Below the pieces are notes generated by a model, which had not been told where the DNA came from, did not search any database, and saw only the letters and a list, made by a program, of their open reading frames with translations. This document shows, one piece after another, positions 7,068 to 14,056 of a stretch of DNA of 22,632 bases. Origin of the DNA: an uncultured Peptostreptococcaceae bacterium (GTDB taxonomy: Bacteria; Bacillota; Clostridia; Tissierellales; Peptoniphilaceae); NCBI GenBank assembly GCA_947283485.1, contig CAMYOU010000018.1:1-22632 (forward strand). The letters run 5' to 3'. How positions within the stretch are numbered: position 1 is the stretch's first letter; the number at the start of each line of letters is the position of its first letter. Made by a program: the position numbers and the translations under genes.

Positions 7068-8342
7068 TTGCTCGAAACGATGCGCAACGCTTGGAAAGTC
7101 CCTGAAATCAGAAAGAAAGTCCTTAACACGCTTCTACTGATCGTCATTTTCCGATTGGGATTTGCCATTCCGGTTCCCTTTATGGACAGACAGATTCTAC
7201 AACGCGTGGCAGAGGGCGGCAGCCAACTCCTCTCCTATCTCGATATGTTGACGGGAGCGAGCTTCTCGAGATTCAATATCTTTGGACTCTCGATTTACCC
7301 CTATATCAGCGCTTCCATTATTCTTCAGCTTCTTACCGTTGCAGTACCGAAGCTCGAAGAATTAAGCAAGCAAGGTGAAGAAGGCCGTAGAAAAATTGCA
7401 CAGTACACAAGATACCTTGCACTCGTGCTCGGTTTTGTCGAAGCTGTTACGATTCTAAACGGCGGTATCTTCGCACAAGCCATCCATGCGGAAGGATTTT
7501 TCCAACACATGGTCATCTATATCACACTCTTAGGCGGCATGATGTTCCTCGTATGGCTCGGCGACCTCATCACTTCGAAAGGCGTCGGCAACGGCATCTC
7601 GATCCTCATCTTCGTGGGTATTATCTCGAGAATGCCTGAGACGGCAATGGCATGGTTCAACGGTATGAAGACCGGACAACTCGCCATTTGGAAAGTCATT
7701 CTCTTCCTCATCGTCGCATTCGGCGTCGTCATCTTCACGGTTGCACTCCAAGAGGGAGAGAGAAAAATCCCCGTCCAATACGCAAAACGTGTTGTCGGAC
7801 GTAAGATGTACGGCGGACAGGCAACGCATATCCCCGTTAAAGTCAATATGGCAGGCGTCATGCCGGTCATCTTTGCAGGGGCACTCCTAGCCGTACCGAT
7901 GACCATTGCACAGAACTTCCACGGTGCATTCGGCGAATTTGTGAGAAACAATTTCACACCGCAAGGAACCGTCGGAACGTGGATCTACTACATCGTACAA
8001 GTGCTCCTCATCGTAGCATTTGCTTATTTCTACACATCGATGCAGTTTAACACCGTAGAATATGCGAAGAATCTCCAACAGAACGGCGGATTTGTTCCCG
8101 GCATCAGACCGGGCAGACCCACGAGTGAATATCTCTCGAAAATCAGCAACAGAATTACCTTTATCGGCGCAATCGGCTTGGCACTCCTCGTGCTCATCCC
8201 GACCGTCTTGAGCCTTATCTTCCAACTGAGGATCAACTTCGGCGGCACGGCACTACTCATCGTCGTCGGCGTCGTCCTCGAAACGGTACGTCAACTCGAG
8301 ACCATGCTTACGATGCGCCATTACAAGGGCTTCTTGAGATAG
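7068..8342 (+). CDS. secY: Protein translocase subunit SecY (TTG start)
   Basis: SecY forms the protein-conducting channel in the cytoplasmic membrane with SecE and SecG. The product has 424 residues with about ten hydrophobic membrane segments. It starts MLETMRNAWKVPEIRKKVLN, then LLLIVIFRLGFAIPVPFMD, the typical first membrane helix; GLSIYPYISASIILQLL (plug/TM2 region) and the cytoplasmic loop ERKIPVQYAKRVVGRKMYGG are clear. The TTG codon at 7068 follows the rplO stop with no gap, and only a weak AGGTG lies upstream, so translation probably depends on coupling to rplO. Confidence 0.96.
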   Translation: MLETMRNAWKVPEIRKKVLNTLLLIVIFRLGFAIPVPFMDRQILQRVAEGGSQLLSYLDMLTGASFSRFNIFGLSIYPYISASIILQLLTVAVPKLEELSKQGEEGRRKIAQYTRYLALVLGFVEAVTILNGGIFAQAIHAEGFFQHMVIYITLLGGMMFLVWLGDLITSKGVGNGISILIFVGIISRMPETAMAWFNGMKTGQLAIWKVILFLIVAFGVVIFTVALQEGERKIPVQYAKRVVGRKMYGGQATHIPVKVNMAGVMPVIFAGALLAVPMTIAQNFHGAFGEFVRNNFTPQGTVGTWIYYIVQVLLIVAFAYFYTSMQFNTVEYAKNLQQNGGFVPGIRPGRPTSEYLSKISNRITFIGAIGLALLVLIPTVLSLIFQLRINFGGTALLIVVGVVLETVRQLETMLTMRHYKGFLR

Positions 8343-8352
8343 GAGACGAAGT

Positions 8353-9000
8353 ATGAGAGTGATCTTACTCGGCGCACCCGGTGCCGGCAAAGGCACACAG
8401 GCGAGCGCCATCTCCGAAAAATTCGGAATCCCGCATGTATCTACCGGCGATATTTTCCGCTATCATATTAAGAACGACACCGAACTCGGTAAGAAGGTCA
8501 AATCCTTCACCGAGTCCGGGAAGCTCGTTCCCGATGAACTCACCTGTGAAATTCTTTGGTCGAGAATTGATAAGGACGATGCGAAGGACGGCTTCCTTTT
8601 GGACGGCTTTCCGCGCACCGTCACGCAGGCGGAAAATCTCGAACATGGACTTGAAAAACGCGGCGAAAAACTTGACGCTGTCGTCCTCTTGGAAGTTCCG
8701 AACGAGGAACTTGTAAAGAGACTCTCCGGCAGACGCGTATGCTCCGCTTGCGGCACACCCTATCACACCGACGGGAACATGCCGAAAGTTGAAGGCGTAT
8801 GCGACAAATGCGGCGGAGAAGTCGTAAGACGTAAGGACGACGAAGAAGCGACCGTAAGAGGCCGCATCGACGTCTACGAAAGAGAAACCGCACCGCTTAT
8901 CGATTTTTATGAGAAGCGCGGCATCCTCGAACGTTTTGACGGCATGAGAGACATCAAGAGCGTTGAGAAAGAGATCCTGGATCGTCTATCCGATCGTTAG
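8353..9000 (+). CDS. adk: Adenylate kinase, zinc-binding type
   Basis: The enzyme interconverts ATP + AMP and 2 ADP in the cytoplasm. The P-loop GAPGAGKGT spans residues 7-15. The NMP-binding and core motifs are STGDIFR (30-36) and FLLDGFPRTVTQAENL (81-96). The lid carries four cysteines, Cys130, Cys133, Cys150 and Cys153, in the arrangement C-x2-C-x16-C-x2-C, typical of the structural zinc lid of Gram-positive enzymes. Length is 215 residues. AGGAGACGAAGT precedes ATG 8353. In relatives the next gene is usually map; here it is a KOW-domain gene. Confidence 0.98.
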   Translation: MRVILLGAPGAGKGTQASAISEKFGIPHVSTGDIFRYHIKNDTELGKKVKSFTESGKLVPDELTCEILWSRIDKDDAKDGFLLDGFPRTVTQAENLEHGLEKRGEKLDAVVLLEVPNEELVKRLSGRRVCSACGTPYHTDGNMPKVEGVCDKCGGEVVRRKDDEEATVRGRIDVYERETAPLIDFYEKRGILERFDGMRDIKSVEKEILDRLSDR

Positions 9001-9009
9001 CGAGTGCGG

Positions 9010-9285
9010 ATGGATAAGGGACCTTCTATCGGACAACTGGTACGGTCACGTGCAGGAAGAGACAAAGGGAAACTTTTTCTCATCCTGGATGTACTCGACG
9101 ATGAATATGTACTCGTCGTCGACGGCAAAATAAGAAAAATCGACAGACCGAAAAAGAAAAAACTCAAACACCTGGTGTTCTACCACACGACGATCGATAA
9201 ATTCAGAGACAACATCGAAAACGATCGCAAGATGAATAACGCGTTTATCCGCAAACTCATCGAACCGTTTGAGCGAGAATACTAG
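9010..9285 (+). CDS. KOW-domain RNA-binding protein (L14e/L27e-like)
   Basis: This is a small (91-residue) protein with an N-terminal KOW/SH3-like segment (GQLVRSRAGRDKGKLFLILD, then DEYVLVVDGKIRKIDRPKKK) and a basic stretch KKKKLKHL, followed by a charged C-terminal helix. Such proteins resemble archaeal/eukaryotic L14e and are found next to infA in many clostridia; a role in RNA or ribosome binding is inferred, not shown. ATG 9010 is chosen because MDKGPSIGQLV matches the usual opening; GTG 9004 would add two residues. Neither has a good binding site, and the gene begins within ten bases of the adk stop, suggesting coupling. Confidence 0.85.
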   Translation: MDKGPSIGQLVRSRAGRDKGKLFLILDVLDDEYVLVVDGKIRKIDRPKKKKLKHLVFYHTTIDKFRDNIENDRKMNNAFIRKLIEPFEREY

Positions 9286-9310
9286 GACATTTGAAAAGGA
9301 GGCTTTCTAT

Positions 9311-9529
9311 ATGGCAAAAGCTGATGTAATCGAAGTAGAAGGCACGGTCGTCGAGACTATGCCCAATACCATTTTCCGCGTGCGACTCGAAAACGACCAC
9401 GAGATCATCGCACATATATCGGGAAAGCTCAGAATGAACTATATCAAGATCCTGCCCGGAGATCGGGTAGTTGTAGAACTCTCCCCCTACGATTTGACCA
9501 AGGGGCGTATAACCTGGCGAAAGAAATAG
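9311..9529 (+). CDS. infA: Translation initiation factor IF-1
   Basis: IF-1 occupies the 30S A site during initiation and assists IF-2 and IF-3. ATG 9311, eight bases after AAGGAGG (9296-9302), gives 72 residues, the exact family length. The sequence is MAKADVIEVEGTVVETMPN, then the OB-fold strands TIFRVRLENDHEIIAHISGK, LRMNYIKILPGDRVVVELSP and YDLTKGRITWRKK. The frame is open upstream to 9269, but the binding site and homology fix the start at 9311. Confidence 0.98.
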   Translation: MAKADVIEVEGTVVETMPNTIFRVRLENDHEIIAHISGKLRMNYIKILPGDRVVVELSPYDLTKGRITWRKK

Positions 9530-9547
9530 CCAAGGCGAGGAGGTAGT

Positions 9548-9661
9548 ATGAAAGTTAGACCATCTGTCAAAAAGATGTGCGAAAAATGCAAGATCATCCG
9601 CCGTGGCGGCAGAGTCATGGTGATCTGCGAGAATCCGAAGCACAAACAAAAACAAGGTTGA
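9548..9661 (+). CDS. rpmJ: 50S ribosomal protein L36, zinc-binding
   Basis: L36 is the smallest large-subunit protein. ATG 9548 to TGA 9659-9661 encodes 37 residues, MKVRPSVKKMCEKCKIIRRG then GRVMVICENPKHKQKQG. The zinc ligands Cys11, Cys14, Cys27 and His32 are all present, so this is the zinc-containing form. GAGGAGGT lies just upstream. The infA-rpmJ-rpsM order is standard for the start of the alpha block. Confidence 0.98.
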   Translation: MKVRPSVKKMCEKCKIIRRGGRVMVICENPKHKQKQG

Positions 9662-9698
9662 CCAAGATCGACCCAACACTAGGAGGTGTACTCGTTTT

Positions 9699-10064
9699 AT
9701 GGCCAGAATTTCCGGCGTAGACTTACCCAGAGAAAAAAGAGTTGAAATCGGATTAACCTATATCTACGGTATCGGTCGATCCATGTCGAATAAGATTCTA
9801 AAGAATGCGGGCGTCAATCCTGACACCCGTGTCAAAGACCTATCCGAAGAAGAGTTGGCGGCAATCCGTGATGAGATTGCAGAAATTCACGTAGAAGGCG
9901 ATTTGCGACGCGACGTTGCAATGAACCTCAAGAGACTTCGTGAGATCAACTGCTATCGCGGCGTTCGCCACAAGAAGGGACTACCCGTCCGCGGACAGAG
10001 AACAAAAACCAACGCAAGAACCAGAAAAGGTCCGGCATCCAATAAAAAAGCCGGTAAGAAATAA
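9699..10064 (+). CDS. rpsM: 30S ribosomal protein S13
   Basis: S13 lies in the 30S head, contacts P-site tRNA and forms inter-subunit bridges. The 121-residue product starts MARISGVDLPREKRVEIGLT and carries YIYGIGRSMSNKIL (helix-hairpin-helix region). It ends with the conserved basic tail containing YRGVRHKKGLPVRGQRTKTN and ARTRKGPASNKKAGKK. AGGAGGTG precedes the start with a rather long gap. Confidence 0.98.
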   Translation: MARISGVDLPREKRVEIGLTYIYGIGRSMSNKILKNAGVNPDTRVKDLSEEELAAIRDEIAEIHVEGDLRRDVAMNLKRLREINCYRGVRHKKGLPVRGQRTKTNARTRKGPASNKKAGKK

Positions 10065-10081
10065 GAGGGAGGGGACTTAGT

Positions 10082-10480
10082 TTGGCAGTTAAGAAAAGAA
10101 AAACCGGCCGCATTGCGCGCCGTGAACGTAAGAACATCGAACGTGGTCAAGCACACATCGTTTCCACCTTCAATAACACCATGGTGACCCTCTCCGATCA
10201 GGGCGGCAATGTCCTCTCATGGGCAAGTGCAGGACAACTCGGTTTCCGCGGTTCCAGAAAATCGACTCCGTTTGCAGCACAACAAGCTGCAGAAGAGGCG
10301 GCAAAGAAGGCCATGGAACATGGTCTTAAGATCGTGGACGTCTTTGTCAAAGGACCCGGCAGCGGACGTGAGGCAGCCATCAGAAGCCTACAGGCAACGG
10401 GACTTGAGATCAGCTCCATTAAAGACGTAACGCCGATCCCGCACAACGGCTGCAGACCTCCGAAGAGACGCAGAGTCTAA
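10082..10480 (+). CDS. rpsK: 30S ribosomal protein S11 (TTG start)
   Basis: S11 lies on the 30S platform and shapes the mRNA exit (Shine-Dalgarno) region. TTG 10082, after GAGGGAGGGG, gives 132 residues: MAVKKRKTGRIARRERKNIE, then GQAHIVSTFNNTMVTLSDQGG, SAGQLGFRGSRKSTPFAAQQ, and the C-terminal PIPHNGCRPPKRRRV, all canonical. In many clostridia rpsD (S4) comes next; here rpoA follows directly after 27 bases. Confidence 0.97.
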   Translation: MAVKKRKTGRIARRERKNIERGQAHIVSTFNNTMVTLSDQGGNVLSWASAGQLGFRGSRKSTPFAAQQAAEEAAKKAMEHGLKIVDVFVKGPGSGREAAIRSLQATGLEISSIKDVTPIPHNGCRPPKRRRV

Positions 10481-10507
10481 TCGGACGAAAAAGAAAGGCG
10501 CGAATCC

Positions 10508-11464
10508 ATGTTAGATGAACTGATGACCAAAATTGAAGTATTGGAACTTGGCGCCGACGGCAAAAGCGGAACCTTTGCCATGGGGCCTCTGGAAAGAGGG
10601 TACGGACAGACCATCGGCAACAGCCTAAGACGCATCATGCTCTCATCACTCGAGGGATCCAGCGCGTCCAAAGTTCGATTTCACGGCGTATACCATGAGT
10701 TTTCCACGATTGCGGGAGCCATGGAAGACGTCCCCGAAATCATCTTAAACATCAAAGGCATCGCAAGCCGTATGCACACGGAAGGTCCCGTACAGATCCA
10801 CGTCGACATCAAAGGACCGAAAGTCGTAACGGCAGGCGACCTTGCCGTCGATGCGAACCTCGATATCGTCAACAAGGATCACTACATCTGCACCCTAAAT
10901 GACGAAGGTGAACTCGTCATGGATCTCGAGTTTATTCGCGGGAAAGGCTATCGAATGGCGGAGATGAATAAAGAGACGAACGAAGACGGATCGAGCGATA
11001 TCGCCGTCATCCCCATTGACTCGTCCTTTACTCCCGTCGAGCTTGCCAACTTCACCGTCGAGAACGTCCGCGTCGGCAATATCACCGACTACGACAGACT
11101 CATCCTTAACGTAGTTACGAACGGCACCATCACGCCGCAAGAGGCACTCGCCGAAGCAAGCTCGATCCTAATCAGCTATCTCGAGCCGTTTTTGAGCTTA
11201 CCCGAGTACGAGCCGGAAGATAAAGGCACGAACGAAGAGGAAGAGGGACTCGCCGATAAACTCTTGACCATGCCCATCGAATCGCTCGACCTATCGCTTC
11301 GAAGCTTCAATTGCCTCAAACGTGCAGGCATCGATTTCGTATCGGATCTCATTTCGAAAAGCAGAAGTGAAATGCTCACGATCAAGAATTTCGGCAAGAA
11401 ATCCATCTCCGAAGTTGAAGAAAAGATCCACGAGCTCGGCCTTGATTTCAAAGACGAAGAATAG
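10508..11464 (+). CDS. rpoA: DNA-directed RNA polymerase subunit alpha
   Basis: The alpha subunit dimerises to nucleate RNA polymerase assembly and contacts UP elements and activators. The product has 318 residues. The N-terminal domain shows GTFAMGPLERGYGQTIGNSL and RRIMLSSLEGSSASKVRFHG. An acidic linker (EDKGTNEEEEG) separates it from the C-terminal domain, where LSLRSFNCLKRAGI and LTIKNFGKKSISEVEEKI are seen. The arginine equivalent to Escherichia coli R265 (DNA contact) is retained at residue 265. An AAGAAAGG site precedes ATG 10508. Confidence 0.98.
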   Translation: MLDELMTKIEVLELGADGKSGTFAMGPLERGYGQTIGNSLRRIMLSSLEGSSASKVRFHGVYHEFSTIAGAMEDVPEIILNIKGIASRMHTEGPVQIHVDIKGPKVVTAGDLAVDANLDIVNKDHYICTLNDEGELVMDLEFIRGKGYRMAEMNKETNEDGSSDIAVIPIDSSFTPVELANFTVENVRVGNITDYDRLILNVVTNGTITPQEALAEASSILISYLEPFLSLPEYEPEDKGTNEEEEGLADKLLTMPIESLDLSLRSFNCLKRAGIDFVSDLISKSRSEMLTIKNFGKKSISEVEEKIHELGLDFKDEE

Positions 11465-11476
11465 GAGGAAAAACCA

Positions 11477-11818
11477 GTGGCGAACCAACGCAAACTGGGC
11501 AGACGTTCCGATCATCGTAACGCCATGCTCAGAAACCAAGTGCAAAGCCTCATCGAGAACGGTCGCATGGTCACCACGCTCACGCGTGCCAAGGAGACCA
11601 GACAAGTCGCTGAACGCATGATCACTCTCGGCAAGAGAGGCGATCTCGCAGCAAGACGCCAAGCACTGAAATATCTCTACAAGAAAGAAACCGTAGCAAA
11701 ATTGTTCGAAGAAGTCGCACCCAAGTACAAGGAAAGAAACGGCGGATACACCCGCATCATCAAGATGGGACCCCGCCAAGGCGACGCCAGCGAAATGGCA
11801 ATCATCGAACTCGTATAA
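11477..11818 (+). CDS. rplQ: 50S ribosomal protein L17 (GTG start)
   Basis: L17 sits by the polypeptide exit tunnel. GTG 11477, after AGGAGG (11463-11468), gives 113 residues: MANQRKLGRRSDHRNAMLRN, then QSLIENGRMVTTLTRAKETR and a C terminus with GGYTRIIKMGPRQGDASEMAIIELV. This is the short, single-domain bacterial form. It is the last gene of the long operon; a terminator starts two bases after its stop. Confidence 0.98.
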   Translation: MANQRKLGRRSDHRNAMLRNQVQSLIENGRMVTTLTRAKETRQVAERMITLGKRGDLAARRQALKYLYKKETVAKLFEEVAPKYKERNGGYTRIIKMGPRQGDASEMAIIELV

Positions 11819-11820
11819 GA

Positions 11821-11856
11821 AAAAGCTCTCATCCGAAAAGGACGAGAGCTTTTTTG
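11821..11856 (+). terminator. Rho-independent terminator after rplQ
   Basis: AAAGCTCTC (11822-11830) pairs with GAGAGCTTT (11844-11852), and TCC/GGA pairs inside the loop region, followed by a T6 run. It starts right after the rplQ stop and closes the long ribosomal operon. Confidence 0.9.
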
Positions 11857-12040
11857 ATGGAAAAACGCGGCGGAAAGGAGTGTTGCAAAACGCTACTCAC
11901 GTATTTTCCATCTGTTTTTATGCGCCCGACGTGCACGCGCGCGCGGCGAAAGAAGCGGAATGCATACGAGCAACGAATCGGAGCGGAAACAAGAGGGAAG
12001 CAACGTTGCGAAGAAAAGTGAAGAAGAGAAGAAGAGCAAG
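11857..12040. other. Gene-free spacer between convergent transcription units
   Basis: This stretch separates the rplQ terminator from the 3' side of the minus-strand peptidase gene. I see no convincing gene. A plus-strand frame from GTG 11880 has an AAAGGAG directly against the start codon, encodes a low-complexity Arg/Lys-rich peptide and runs into the 3' end of the peptidase gene, so it is not called. A perfect 10-base palindrome GCAACGTTGC (12000-12009) is present, with no known role. Confidence 0.6.
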
Positions 12041-12075
12041 AAAAAAGACCTCGTCTCAAGGCAAGATCTTTTTTT
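12041..12075 (-). terminator. Probable terminator of the M42 peptidase gene
   Basis: AAAAAAGACCT (12041-12051) can pair with AGATCTTTTTT (12064-12074) with one mismatch, and on the minus strand the structure ends in a T6 run. It lies about 30 bases past the minus-strand stop. The stem is A/T-rich, so the call is moderate. Confidence 0.55.
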
Positions 12076-12102
12076 GTGGTTTTGATGATCCGAGTCGGCG
12101 CA

Positions 12103-13119
12103 TCACACGGGGTTTCGAATAAATGCGAGGGCGAGTTTCTCGGTCGCTTCGATGCCGTTTTTGTGTGTGCGTTCTTGCGCGTGGCTTGCGTCGACGCCGG
12201 GACCAATGAGTCCGGTCTTAAAATTCCCGCCGGCGCGGAGTGCTGCACTCGCGTCGGAGCCGTAGTGCGGATAGATGTCGATTTCGTACGGAATCTTCGC
12301 TTCTTCGGCGAGCATCGTGAGATGTTTGCGCACGGTGAGATCATAGGGTCCCGACGAGTCGAGCGCACAGATGGAGACTTCCTCCTCACTGCCTGTAAGG
12401 TCGCTGCCGACACATGCCATGTCGAGCGCGAGAAGTGTGACGGTGTCCTCGGGAATGCCGGCGGAAGAACCGTGTCCGACTTCTTCGAAATTGGAGAAGA
12501 AGAAATGGACATTCCACGGGAGTTCTTCGTCTTTTAGGGTCTCGATGAGCGAGAGGAGAATCGCGGCGCACGCCTTGTCGTCGAGGTGACGGGAGCGGAT
12601 AAAGCCTTCTTCCGTCGCGGTTGTGTGCGTGTCGAGACTCACATAATCGCCGGGACGGATGCCGAGCTTCTCGGTCGTCTCGCGGTCATAGGTACGCGCG
12701 TCGATGCGGACTTCGAGATTCGCGAAGGTGTGCTCGCGCGTGCGGGTGTCGTCGTAGACGTGGACGCTCGCGTGATCGGAGAGCACCGTGCCCGTAAAAA
12801 TTTTGTCGTGCGCGTGGATCTTCACGGTTTCACCGTCAATCGCAGTGGAACTGTAGCCGCCCACGGGGACGACGGTGAGTCTTCCGTTCTCGCGGATGGC
12901 GCGCACCATAAGTCCGAGCGTGTCGATGTGCGCGGAGAGCGTGATGCCGCGGCTCGTGTCGCGTCCGGATAGATGCGCGACGAGTGCACCTTTTGCCGTG
13001 CGTTCACACGGAACGCCCAGAGCGCGGATCTCTGTTTCGACAAAGGCAATCGCCTCTTCGGTCATGCCGGAGGGCGAGGGGATATTTAGTAAGGTCAAGA
13101 GATGATCGTAACTTTTCAT
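12103..13119 (-). CDS. M42 family metallopeptidase (glutamyl aminopeptidase/endoglucanase family)
   Basis: This is a cytoplasmic, probably tetrahedral dodecameric aminopeptidase that trims peptides with two metal ions. The product has 338 residues. Metal-ligand and catalytic motifs are visible: SAHIDT (His64, Asp66), RHLDDKA (Asp180), FEEVGHG (Glu212, Glu213), ALDMACVG (Asp233) and DASHAQERTH (His313). The ATG at 13119 follows AAAAGGAGG. The frame is open upstream to 13248, but those codons overlap the promoter and lack homology. It is transcribed against both neighbours and interrupts the usual rplQ-ecfA1 junction. Substrate preference (acidic or hydrophobic N termini) cannot be read from sequence. 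Family assignment is firm. Confidence 0.93.
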   Translation of the reverse strand: MKSYDHLLTLLNIPSPSGMTEEAIAFVETEIRALGVPCERTAKGALVAHLSGRDTSRGITLSAHIDTLGLMVRAIRENGRLTVVPVGGYSSTAIDGETVKIHAHDKIFTGTVLSDHASVHVYDDTRTREHTFANLEVRIDARTYDRETTEKLGIRPGDYVSLDTHTTATEEGFIRSRHLDDKACAAILLSLIETLKDEELPWNVHFFFSNFEEVGHGSSAGIPEDTVTLLALDMACVGSDLTGSEEEVSICALDSSGPYDLTVRKHLTMLAEEAKIPYEIDIYPHYGSDASAALRAGGNFKTGLIGPGVDASHAQERTHKNGIEATEKLALAFIRNPV

Positions 13120-13140
13120 ACTGCCTCCTTTTCTTCCCAA

Positions 13141-13169
13141 AGTATAGCAGATCGCGGCTTCGATGTCGC
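13141..13169 (-). promoter_or_regulatory. Promoter of the M42 peptidase gene
   Basis: On the minus strand, -10 TATACT is at 13146-13141 and a partial -35 GCGACA at 13169-13164, with a 17-base spacer. The -10 ends about 20 bases before the ribosome binding site and start codon. An inverted repeat ATCGCG (13151-13156) / CGCGAT (13167-13172) overlaps the spacer and the -35. Confidence 0.65.
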
Positions 13170-13195
13170 GATTTTGCACGAAGAGGTTTGTTTTA

Positions 13196-13204
13196 TGGTA
13201 TAGT
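13196..13204 (+). promoter_or_regulatory. Extended -10 promoter of the ecfA1 operon
   Basis: TGGTATAGT has a TG dinucleotide one base before a near-consensus -10 (TATAGT, 13199-13204). A possible -35 TTGCAC lies 19 bases upstream. The ecfA1 start is 28 bases downstream. Confidence 0.6.
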
Positions 13205-13231
13205 AGACTGGGTGAAAAGGAGTAACGATCG

Positions 13232-14056
13232 ATGGAACATCTTAGCATAAAAGATCTTTATTATACGTATGAACGCAGCGACGGCGAGAAAATCGAGGCC
13301 TTAAAGGGACTTGATCTCACCGTCCACGCCGGAGAATTTATCGCGATCCTCGGGCACAACGGCAGCGGAAAATCGACGCTCGCAAGACTTCTAAACGGTC
13401 TTTTGGAGCCGCTCTCGGGCGATGTCGAGGTCATGGGGATGAACACCAAGGACAGCGCGAGGATTTTTGAGATTCGACGTGCGCTCGGACTCGTGTTTCA
13501 GAATCCGGACAATCAGATGGTGGCGACGGTGGTGGAAGAGGACGTAGCGTTCGGCCCCGAGAATCTGGGACTGCCGTCCGAAGAAATCGTAAGGCGCGTC
13601 GATCACGCGCTCAAGCTCGTCGAGATGGAACAGGAACGGATGCGCGCGCCGCATCTTCTCTCGGGCGGACAAAAACAACGCGTCGCGATTGCGGGGATCC
13701 TCGCGATCGATCCCGAGATCATCGTCCTCGACGAACCGACGGCGATGCTCGACCCGATCGGGAGGCGCGAGATCATGCGGACGCTAAAACGCCTGCACGA
13801 AGAGGAAAAGAAGACCATCGTCCTCATCACGCATTTTATGGAAGAGGCGATTCTTGCAGATCGCATCGTGGTGCTCTCGGACGGCAAACGCATGATGGAG
13901 GGCACGCCGCGCGAAATTTTTGCGCGCACGGAAGAACTCACAAAACTCGCACTCGATGTGCCGGTCGTGACGAAGATTGCTCATCTCCTCTATGAAGATG
14001 GACTTACGGATATGCCCGTTGCCCTCACGGTGGAAGAATTGGTGAATGCGCTATGA
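13232..14056 (+). CDS. ecfA1: ECF transporter ATP-binding subunit EcfA1
   Basis: This is one of two ATPases of the shared energy-coupling module that powers uptake of vitamins or metals by interchangeable substrate-binding (S) proteins. The 274-residue product has Walker A GHNGSGKST (41-49), Q-loop Gln90 in FQNPDNQM, signature LSGGQ (143-147), Walker B with LDEPT (166-170) and switch His201. The start MEHLSIKDLYYTYE follows AAAAGGAG. The stop overlaps ecfA2 by four bases (ATGA). No S component is encoded nearby, so this is a group II (shared-module) arrangement. Confidence 0.95.
   Translation: MEHLSIKDLYYTYERSDGEKIEALKGLDLTVHAGEFIAILGHNGSGKSTLARLLNGLLEPLSGDVEVMGMNTKDSARIFEIRRALGLVFQNPDNQMVATVVEEDVAFGPENLGLPSEEIVRRVDHALKLVEMEQERMRAPHLLSGGQKQRVAIAGILAIDPEIIVLDEPTAMLDPIGRREIMRTLKRLHEEEKKTIVLITHFMEEAILADRIVVLSDGKRMMEGTPREIFARTEELTKLALDVPVVTKIAHLLYEDGLTDMPVALTVEELVNAL

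Noticed and set aside
11880..12122. Plus-strand frame of 80 residues after rplQ
   Set aside because: Binding site abuts the start codon, product is low-complexity Arg/Lys-rich, and it crosses the peptidase terminator and 3' end.
11829..12512. Minus-strand open frame (227 residues) beyond the M42 gene
   Set aside because: Runs through the rplQ terminator and overlaps the peptidase in another frame; Arg/Ser-rich low-complexity product with no family features.
13120..13248. N-terminal extension of the M42 peptidase
   Set aside because: These codons overlap the peptidase promoter and the ecfA1 start; a strong binding site and family N terminus place the start at 13119.
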